A stretch of 64,000 nucleotides of DNA from JACKAL01 sp964400355 (GTDB taxonomy: Bacteria > Bdellovibrionota > Bdellovibrionia > Bdellovibrionales > JAGQZY01), in NCBI GenBank assembly GCA_964400355.1, contig CAYNTO010000009.1, forward strand, positions 1 to 64,000. Reading direction: 5' to 3'. Below are positions 58,295 through 64,000 of this stretch, one piece after another. How positions within the stretch are numbered: the first letter of the stretch is position 1; each line of letters starts with the position of its first letter. A program made the translations under genes and the position numbers. The notes under the pieces were generated by a model. It saw only the letters and a list, made by a program, of their open reading frames with translations, was not told the DNA's origin and ran no database searches.

Positions 58295-58975
58295 ATGACC
58301 GTACTTATCACTGGTGCCGGCCGCGGCATAGGGCTCGAATTTGTTCGCCAACTCTTGGATGCTAAGAAAAATGTGGTGGCATGGGTGCGCGATCCGCTGA
58401 AAGCCACTGAGCTTGAAAAGTTGCAAAAACAATATTCGCAAATGCTCAAAGTACAAAAGGTCGACATTAATGATCAGACGAGCGTTGCATCCGCACTTAA
58501 AACTCTCCCGCAGCTCGACATATTGATCAATAATGCTGGCGTGTATCTCGATAAGGGCCAGGGACTACAAGCAGATACAATTGAAAACACAAAAAAAACA
58601 TTCGAAGTGAACGTGTACGCCCCTATCCGTGTGATTCAGGCCGCTCTACCACTATTAGAAAAAAGCTCAGCGCCTTTGGTGATTAATATCTCAAGCCTAA
58701 TGGGATCGATCGCGGACAATTCCAGCGGTAGCTACTACGGCTACCGAATGTCCAAAACGGCACTCAATATGTTTACCAAGTCGTTCAGTGTGGATTACCC
58801 AAACATCAAAACGTTTTGCATGCATCCAGGCTGGGTGCAAACAGATATGGGCGGATCCAGTGCGACCGTCACTCCGGAAAAATCCGTGAACGGTCTATTG
58901 CGCACCATTCTTGAGCCACAGAAATTTGAGTCGGGGTCGTTTATTAATTTCGAAGGAAAACAGCTCTCTTGGTAG
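58295..58975 (+). CDS. SDR family oxidoreductase
   Basis: A 226-residue short-chain dehydrogenase. It opens TVLITGAGRGIGLEFVRQLL (cofactor loop), then LDILINNAGVY, NISSLMGSIAD and YGYRMSKTALNMF (Tyr-x-x-x-Lys). The order and the C-terminal FCMHPGWVQTDMGG resemble C-factor/carbonyl reductase-type SDRs. Substrate unknown. AAAAGGAG ribosome site. Ends two bases from the protease stop, convergent. Confidence 0.95.
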   Translation: MTVLITGAGRGIGLEFVRQLLDAKKNVVAWVRDPLKATELEKLQKQYSQMLKVQKVDINDQTSVASALKTLPQLDILINNAGVYLDKGQGLQADTIENTKKTFEVNVYAPIRVIQAALPLLEKSSAPLVINISSLMGSIADNSSGSYYGYRMSKTALNMFTKSFSVDYPNIKTFCMHPGWVQTDMGGSSATVTPEKSVNGLLRTILEPQKFESGSFINFEGKQLSW

Positions 58976-58977
58976 CG

Positions 58978-59961
58978 CTATTCGCCGGAGAGCAATTCGA
59001 CGTAACGCATTCCCACAGTGGTGAAATACAATGAGACAAAAGGAATATCTCTTTGCTCCGCGGTGAGCGGAAGATACCCTTTATAAATGCCAATCACTTC
59101 GCCGTCCTCGGTAAGAACAGGCGACCCACTCATACCTTCCACACCTTCGGCAAAATGTGTTTCGAGGAACGGCCCTGCCAAAGCAATTTCCAGATTTTCC
59201 TTTTGGCTCAGATACTCCACGGCTTCTGCACCGGTTTTTAAAAGCGCCACACCTGTGGTCCAATAAAAACTCTTTCCGTCCGAGTCCAATAATCCCATGG
59301 GCTCTCGGGAGCTGGTCGCCCGCGGAAATCCACCCATAAAAATCTGGCCTTCGTAGTTTCCATTGCGCCAATTCAAACCACTCTCAGCCAGTGGTCGCGA
59401 CAATTGAATTTTGACCATGTCATCTCCGCTATTGCAGGTGCTCTCGACAATGGGAAAATGAGCTTGAGCCGCGAATGCTTTGAGGTGGGCTTTTTCTTGA
59501 GCGGCGAAAATTGTTTGCCCATCGCGGGTTTTTAGCGTCAGAGGCAGAGACTGCTGCGAGAAAAATGCGCGCACCTGTTCCGACTTTTCAAATGTTTGTA
59601 ATTGACCCGCGTATTTCATCCATTCACTGATGATGTGACAATTGGTCCAAATCTGATCAGGCGATTGTCCTAAAAACGCTGTACCGTTAATCTGCAGAAA
59701 CGGAACGACGCAGGTTTTGCGCTTTTGATGTTTACAATCAGCGACTGCGAGCATGGTTTCTTGCGGCATTTTTTCGGCCGCAAGCATAGCGTCGTATTCC
59801 TTTTCCGAAAGCGACAAATAGTATGGCATTTGAATTTGAAAAATCTTTGAACCGACCGATTGTACCGCCGTCGGAATTTCGCCTGAGCTTTGGGGGTAAA
59901 ACCCCAAATTCATTTGCACTGCCGCTGCGGAATAAACAAAAAACAGAATCCCCTGTAACAT
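58978..59961 (-). CDS. exported trypsin-like serine protease
   Basis: A 327-residue protein with a hydrophobic export segment (LQGILFFVYSAAAVQM). The chymotrypsin fold is shown by QIWTNCHIISEWMKY (His), DDMVKIQL (candidate Asp) and EGVEGMSGSPVLTEDGEVIGIYKG (catalytic Ser in G-M-S-G-S-P). An insert with cysteines (CKHQKRKTC) lies before the His. The start at 59961 has AGGGG eight bases upstream; the frame is open to 60084. Its target is unknown. It faces the RlmN-type gene, with the intervening 166 bp holding both promoters. Confidence 0.82.
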   Translation of the reverse strand: MLQGILFFVYSAAAVQMNLGFYPQSSGEIPTAVQSVGSKIFQIQMPYYLSLSEKEYDAMLAAEKMPQETMLAVADCKHQKRKTCVVPFLQINGTAFLGQSPDQIWTNCHIISEWMKYAGQLQTFEKSEQVRAFFSQQSLPLTLKTRDGQTIFAAQEKAHLKAFAAQAHFPIVESTCNSGDDMVKIQLSRPLAESGLNWRNGNYEGQIFMGGFPRATSSREPMGLLDSDGKSFYWTTGVALLKTGAEAVEYLSQKENLEIALAGPFLETHFAEGVEGMSGSPVLTEDGEVIGIYKGYLPLTAEQRDIPFVSLYFTTVGMRYVELLSGE

Positions 59962-60127
59962 CCCCGTATCCCCTTGTTGACCCGTGGAAATACCCCTACT
60001 TCCACCACCTGTATCTACATGGAGATGAAGCGCACAGTAAACGTATGAATTTCTTGTTGAATAATCTACAGACTGGCGACACAAAACGGTATAGACAGGT
60101 GGAGCCCCATCCGTTACATTTTTACGC

Positions 60128-61192
60128 GTGAAGACGTCTTTCTACGGCTATACATTCAGTGACTTAGCTGGTGCCTGCGCGGCTCGCGATCTGGTTCCGC
60201 GCAGCACGTCGCTCATGTTCAATTGGTATTACAAACGCAATCGCCGCACCATGTGCGAACACCACAACTTGGCAAAAAAAACCCAGCAGTTCATTTCTGA
60301 GGAGTTGGATTTTTCTTTGCCGCAGATCCATACGGTTCACGAGTCAGCGGATAAAACTGTGAAGTTTTTGTTTGAGTTGCGGGACGGCAAAAAAGTGGAG
60401 TCCGTTTTAATTCCTTTTCAACAGAAGTACACGATCTGCTTGTCATCACAAGTTGGATGCTCCATGAAATGTTCGTTTTGCTACACCGGCGATCAAGGAT
60501 TTCTGCGCCATCTGGAGACTCAGGAGATCGTAGGACAGCTTTTGCAGGCGCAACAGTGGCTGACACGATATCGGCCCAACGACGATCGTATACTTAACAT
60601 TGTTTTTATGGGTCAGGGAGAGCCGCTTCACAACTTTGATGCTGTTCGAAAAGCATGTGAGATCTTTATCTGCCAGCACGGCTTGAGCGTGGCAGAGAGA
60701 AAGATTACCGTGTCGACTTCCGGTTACTTGCCTGGACTCGAGCGCTGGAAACAGGAAATGCCTAATGTGAATCTGGCGCTGTCCCTCCACTCTGCGTTTC
60801 ACGAAAAGCGCAGTGAGATTATTCCAATAAACAAAAAATATCCGCTTCATGAGGTGCTTGAGCTTGCCGATACCATCCCCCACGGACCCAAGCGATTTGT
60901 GACTTACGAGTATCTGGTATTAAAAGATTTTAACGACTCGGAGACAGACGCACACGCACTTGGCCAACTGCTCAAAGATAAAAAGGCTTACATCAATTTG
61001 ATACCGTTTAATCCTTATCCCGGGGCACGTTTCCAAAGACCGGGTCGCGAAACAATAGATCGCTTTCGGAAAACTGTAGAGACTTACCAGATACCAACAC
61101 TCATTCGCACTACGAAAGGCGACGAGATCCTTGCGGCTTGCGGACAACTCAACACCCGCCTCAAAGAACAAACACCTAGAAGCGGCCCTTGA
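60128..61192 (+). CDS. rlmN: radical SAM RlmN-type rRNA/tRNA adenine C2 methyltransferase
   Basis: A 354-residue enzyme. The radical SAM cluster site is GCSMKCSFCYTG (C-x3-C-x2-C), followed by MGQGEPLHNFDAV, VSTSGYLPGLERW, NLALSLHS and the C-terminal catalytic Cys in GDEILAACGQL. These are the RlmN markers. RlmN methylates A2503 of 23S rRNA and A37 of some tRNAs. The CYTGDQGF loop differs from the usual C-A/S-T-G, so a paralogue of other specificity is possible. GTG start with no Shine-Dalgarno. Overlaps the next, convergent gene by 17 bp. Confidence 0.9.
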   Translation: MKTSFYGYTFSDLAGACAARDLVPRSTSLMFNWYYKRNRRTMCEHHNLAKKTQQFISEELDFSLPQIHTVHESADKTVKFLFELRDGKKVESVLIPFQQKYTICLSSQVGCSMKCSFCYTGDQGFLRHLETQEIVGQLLQAQQWLTRYRPNDDRILNIVFMGQGEPLHNFDAVRKACEIFICQHGLSVAERKITVSTSGYLPGLERWKQEMPNVNLALSLHSAFHEKRSEIIPINKKYPLHEVLELADTIPHGPKRFVTYEYLVLKDFNDSETDAHALGQLLKDKKAYINLIPFNPYPGARFQRPGRETIDRFRKTVETYQIPTLIRTTKGDEILAACGQLNTRLKEQTPRSGP

Positions 61193-62240
61193 GTTTTTCA
61201 AAATGTTCCATGTAGGACGTGGGATCGCAATCAACCGGATCAAGATCGTACCCGACCCAATTGTCCTCAATCTCTTGCATCTTCCCAGGATGTTTTATCT
61301 CGTTGAGCTCCGTAATATTTGGATGTTTGTTGTCGAGCAAGCTATTGCCATAATAGTATTCGTAGTTGTCGTAATCTTCCGAAATACTCAGCTTGTCGCT
61401 AGCCAATCCTTTTTGCACTAAAAGGTTACCTAAGTGTTCTGAAATCTCAGAATCATCAAACAGATCTCCATTTTCCGAACTTCGTGCCGCGCGAATGGCC
61501 GGTAAACCAACAGCCACGTGATTTGCCAAATAATTGAGAGCCGGAGAATCCCAACGGTGCGATAGGATTTTGGCACGATACTCTGGAATTATCGAATTAA
61601 ATACTTGCGCTGTCTTAATCCCTTTAGCTGTCTCGCGTAAGTGCGACTTTGGTTTCCCTAGTTGGTTTTCGACACCCAATTTAAATAATGCGTATGCCGC
61701 ATTGCTGGGGAATGCCTGGCTCAACTGATCCAACTGGGCCAGAGACTTCTCTGGATCATTCTTTTCGCGTTTAGAATTGTACATCAAGCCACTGGTTGCC
61801 ATGGCATCAATAAAAAGAACTTCTGGAGATTTACTATTGGCGTTTGGAGCTTTAAACATGGGACTGTTAATGCCGATCATCTCCTTGAGTTCTCTCAACC
61901 CCGTAGCCTCGAGAAAAGCATCAATATAAATAAGGTCTTCATTTTTGCTGCCAATATCTGCGATCAACTTTTGCAGCGCACAGATGTCATTGTTGACGAT
62001 CAGCTGTTGAATTTCAGGATAGGTAAACTCTTTTTTATTCGCTCCGAGGTCCACAGGTACCTGAGCCGCCACAGAAGTAGGAGTGGGTTCCAGAACGGGC
62101 TTCCGGGTAGCCTGCTTGCGAATTGCAACTTTGACCTGTGGCAGTGGCGGCAGTGCCGCTGCGGTTGCGTGAGACTTTTGCTTATTCCAAAAGTAATAGC
62201 CACCCAAAAGAAAAGCGACAATAGCGATGTATTTAAGCAT
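61176..62240 (-). CDS. membrane-anchored protein of unknown function
   Basis: A 354-residue protein with a single N-terminal membrane anchor (YIAIVAFLLGGYYFW). Next comes a Pro/Ala/Val-rich linker (residues 25-65), then a helical domain resembling a tetratricopeptide-like superhelix (EIQQLIVNNDICALQKLIADIG, SLAQLDQLSQAFPSNAAYALFKLG). An acidic C-terminus follows. I do not recognise the family. GGAG ribosome site. Its 3' end overlaps the RlmN-type gene in antisense. Confidence 0.68.
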   Translation of the reverse strand: MLKYIAIVAFLLGGYYFWNKQKSHATAAALPPLPQVKVAIRKQATRKPVLEPTPTSVAAQVPVDLGANKKEFTYPEIQQLIVNNDICALQKLIADIGSKNEDLIYIDAFLEATGLRELKEMIGINSPMFKAPNANSKSPEVLFIDAMATSGLMYNSKREKNDPEKSLAQLDQLSQAFPSNAAYALFKLGVENQLGKPKSHLRETAKGIKTAQVFNSIIPEYRAKILSHRWDSPALNYLANHVAVGLPAIRAARSSENGDLFDDSEISEHLGNLLVQKGLASDKLSISEDYDNYEYYYGNSLLDNKHPNITELNEIKHPGKMQEIEDNWVGYDLDPVDCDPTSYMEHFEKLKGRF

Positions 62241-62352
62241 GCTCCAATTCTAATCCAACGGGTCCAAAAAGATAGGCCAGTCAGTGCCAGAAAACTGCAG
62301 TTGCGCTGGGTGCGTAAGGCCTTTAGGATAGGGGTGATTATAAGGAGTCTTT

Positions 62353-62853
62353 ATGAAATGTTATTGTGGCAGCGGAAACGAATTCTCTGAATGTTGTGAA
62401 CCCTTAATTCTTGGAACCAAGGATCCCAGTACTCCCGAGCAGCTGATGCGCGCACGATATTCGGCCTATGTGACACAAAATATCCCTTACCTTAAAGCCA
62501 CGCTCACACCGCAGGATCGTGCCAGTTTTAAAGAAAGCGATACACGCGAGTGGTCCAAAGCGGAATGGCTTGGCCTTGAAGTGATCGAAGCCAAGGGCAA
62601 TACTGTCGAGTTCAATGCGAAATATAAAATGAATGGTAAAACTCTCGAACACCATGAGGTGTCCACTTTTAAAAAGATCGATGGAAAATGGTATTTTCTC
62701 GAGGGTGACTCTCATGTGCATGAGGACGGAAAAGGTCACCATCACCACCACGCTCCCGTTGCACCCATCGTTCGCGAAGAACCCAAAATCAATCGCAATG
62801 ATCCTTGCACATGTGGTAGCGGCAAAAAATATAAAAAGTGCTGTGGAGTCTAA
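62353..62853 (+). CDS. YchJ family metal-binding protein with SEC-C motifs
   Basis: A 166-residue soluble protein with a SEC-C type zinc motif at both ends: CYCGSGNEFSECC (N-terminus) and CTCGSGKKYKKCCG (C-terminus). The middle is YchJ/DUF1186-like: RARYSAYVTQNIPYLKATL and NTVEFNAKYKMNGK. A His-rich linker (GHHHHHAPVAP) precedes the second motif. SEC-C motifs bind zinc and SecB in SecA; YchJ's own role is unknown. AAGGAG ribosome site. Followed by the MoxR gene after 20 bp. Confidence 0.92.
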   Translation: MKCYCGSGNEFSECCEPLILGTKDPSTPEQLMRARYSAYVTQNIPYLKATLTPQDRASFKESDTREWSKAEWLGLEVIEAKGNTVEFNAKYKMNGKTLEHHEVSTFKKIDGKWYFLEGDSHVHEDGKGHHHHHAPVAPIVREEPKINRNDPCTCGSGKKYKKCCGV

Positions 62854-62873
62854 CTCTGGAATAGGAAATTCTT

Positions 62874-63800
62874 ATGTTACAAAAATTTCCCCTGGATGAA
62901 TTTAAAAATCGCGCGGCAAGTATCATCGTCGGCAAAGAGTTTGAACTGCAAATGGCGCTCACTTGTATGCTCGCCCGCGGTCATCTCTTGATCGAGGACG
63001 TACCCGGCATGGGCAAAACCACTTTTGTCGTTTTGCTATCTCATTTGCTGGATCTACCGATGAAGCGAATTCAGTTTACCAATGATATGCTACCTACTGA
63101 CATAGTGGGCTTTCAAACTCTCAGTGAGGACAAAAAAACATTTTTGTTTCACAGAGGGCCAATATTTTCCGAATTGGTTCTCGCCGACGAGCTCAATCGC
63201 GGTACGCCAAAAACACAAAGTGCCCTCCTCCAGGCTATGGAAGAAAAAGTAGTGACCGTCGACGGCATCACCCACGCTCTTCCGGAACCGTTCTTTTTGA
63301 TCGCAACACAAAATCCTCAAGAGCATTCCGGAACCTACCCGCTCCCCGAGTCTCAATTGGACCGATTTATGATGAGCTTAAGCCTCGGCTATCCCAGCCA
63401 AAATAATGAAATGGAAATTCTTCGTCGTGGGGACGCACGCCAAAAGCTTCCCGGCATAGCGCCCATAATCGCTCGAAACGATTTCCTGGCGCTGCAAAAA
63501 AGTGTAGATGCAGTGTTCGCCAGCGACGCCACAATCACCTATGTCCAAAATTTATTACAAAGCACACGTGGAAACTCGTCCTACCTGAATGGACTGTCCT
63601 CGCGCTGTGGAATTCTGCTGCTTCAAGCAGGAAAAGCCTGGGCCTTTTTGCAAGACAGAAATTATGTTTTGCCAGAAGACATTAAGGCGGTGGCTCCATT
63701 TTGTTTGAAACACCGCTTGCTGCCCAGCAATGGTCGAAATAAATCCGGCTCCCAAGAATTGGTACATACACTTCTTCACCAAACAGCCATTCCCATATGA
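62874..63800 (+). CDS. MoxR family AAA+ ATPase
   Basis: A 308-residue AAA+ protein: HLLIEDVPGMGKTTFV (Walker A), QFTNDMLPTDIVGF, FSELVLADELNRGTPKTQSALLQAMEE (Walker B region), ATQNPQEHSGTYPLPESQLDRFMM and a C-terminal lid domain with NYVLPEDIKAVAPF. MoxR proteins are chaperones that act with DUF58/VWA proteins in metal or complex assembly. The ATGA overlap with the DUF58 gene confirms the pair. A complete set would continue past the right edge. Confidence 0.95.
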   Translation: MLQKFPLDEFKNRAASIIVGKEFELQMALTCMLARGHLLIEDVPGMGKTTFVVLLSHLLDLPMKRIQFTNDMLPTDIVGFQTLSEDKKTFLFHRGPIFSELVLADELNRGTPKTQSALLQAMEEKVVTVDGITHALPEPFFLIATQNPQEHSGTYPLPESQLDRFMMSLSLGYPSQNNEMEILRRGDARQKLPGIAPIIARNDFLALQKSVDAVFASDATITYVQNLLQSTRGNSSYLNGLSSRCGILLLQAGKAWAFLQDRNYVLPEDIKAVAPFCLKHRLLPSNGRNKSGSQELVHTLLHQTAIPI

Positions 63801-64000
63801 ACTTTTGGCGCCGATTTTTCTACAATCGGAACCGCATCTACATGATCCCCAACCGCTTTGGTATGGCCATGTGTTTTCTATTTCTATTTTTTACGGTTAC
63901 AGGAGCCCATTATTCGAACAATCTCATTTTTTTGTTCGCATTCATTGTGGTTAGTTTTCTTTTGATCGCCATTCTCCAAACTGCGAAGAATCTGCGTGGC
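63797..64000 (+). CDS. DUF58 family protein, N-terminal fragment
   Basis: The first 68 codons of a gene cut by the window end. It starts at ATG 63797, overlapping the MoxR stop by ATGA. The sequence NRIYMIPNRFGMAMCFLFLF, then THIS-like membrane segment with AHYSNNLIFLFAFIVV and QTAKNLRG, matches the opening of DUF58 proteins: an I-Y-x-x-P-T/N-R-x-G entry, two membrane helices and an N-L-x-G. DUF58 proteins are MoxR partners. Confidence 0.88.
   Translation, partial: MNFWRRFFYNRNRIYMIPNRFGMAMCFLFLFFTVTGAHYSNNLIFLFAFIVVSFLLIAILQTAKNLRG

Noticed and set aside
58206..58298. In-frame continuation of the lipoprotein gene after the N gap
   Set aside because: It runs through a nine-pair hairpin and ends in an Arg-rich tail inside the ribosome site of the SDR gene. 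With gap length unknown, the frame cannot be trusted.
1..64000. CRISPR arrays, insertion sequences, prophage, tRNA and rRNA genes
   Set aside because: No regularly spaced repeats, transposase, integrase or phage structural motifs, and no cloverleaf or rRNA signatures were seen when reading both strands.

Overview
The window is a gene-dense bacterial chromosome segment with roughly balanced base composition and about 71 protein-coding genes. I see no rRNA, tRNA, CRISPR array, transposase, integrase or phage genes. The gene mix points to a free-living, aerobic Gram-negative bacterium: many exported proteins and lipoproteins, an outer-membrane barrel-like protein, c-type haem and cupredoxin-like exported proteins, several exported proteases, a single-RRM protein and several DEAD-box helicases. 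My best guess, from overall resemblance rather than a search, is a member of Bdellovibrionota or a related deltaproteobacterial lineage. Two runs of exactly 100 N (46106-46205 and 58106-58205) mark scaffold gaps.

Layout. 1-3977: a leftward operon headed by a MerR/B12-binding (CarH/LitR-type) regulator with a perfect 20-bp palindrome upstream. It continues through an exported protein, DUF2878, an SDR, a PAP/fibrillin-like exported protein and a DCC (DUF393) protein that runs off the left edge. 4137-6525: an AT-rich pair encoding an LtaS-like sulfatase-fold membrane enzyme and a phosphodiesterase-like barrel. 6550-17474: a large lipoprotein, a DTW-type tRNA modifier, a SUI1-like factor with a DEAD-box helicase, an MFS transporter, DUF3015 and DUF4105 exported proteins, a TM2/SHOCT protein, an SRPBCC protein and a DbpA-like helicase. 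17706-24951: a MASE3 hybrid histidine kinase, YaiI, an M14-like peptidase, an NhaR-like regulator facing a small membrane protein plus DUF1275, an FKBP isomerase and an RRM protein.

25156-36962: RadD, an RhlE-like helicase, a Cys-repeat exported protein, an M48-like protease with a coupled small exported protein, FBP and DUF4336 proteins, the DUF47-Pit phosphate transporter pair, a YvlD-like membrane protein and an exported protein of unknown function. 37073-47540: a small exported protein, a Gre-like factor, an SRPBCC protein, an acetyl-CoA hydrolase/transferase family enzyme, an HI0933-type flavoprotein, a C39-like protease, a dihaem protein with a cupredoxin, and HrpB. 47554-57517: a CoA-binding protein, UPF0489, a barrel-like protein, an unusual HtrA without signal peptide, DoxX, MATE, small exported proteins, pirin-DoxX facing a LysR regulator, a TetR regulator and a J-domain-like protein. 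57744-64000: a lipoprotein, an SDR, a trypsin-like protease, an RlmN-type radical SAM enzyme, YchJ, MoxR and the start of a DUF58 protein.

The strongest points for follow-up are regulatory. They are the putative light/B12 operon with a changed cobalamin-pocket residue, four clear operator palindromes (3958, 50903, 55190, 56776), and inverted repeats that bury the Shine-Dalgarno sequence or start codon of several mRNAs (24956, 29977, and more weakly 24606, 47967 and 47539). Convergent genes are packed very tightly, often with 1-3 bp between stop codons or with overlapping ends. No search or folding program was run; all family assignments are from reading motifs.
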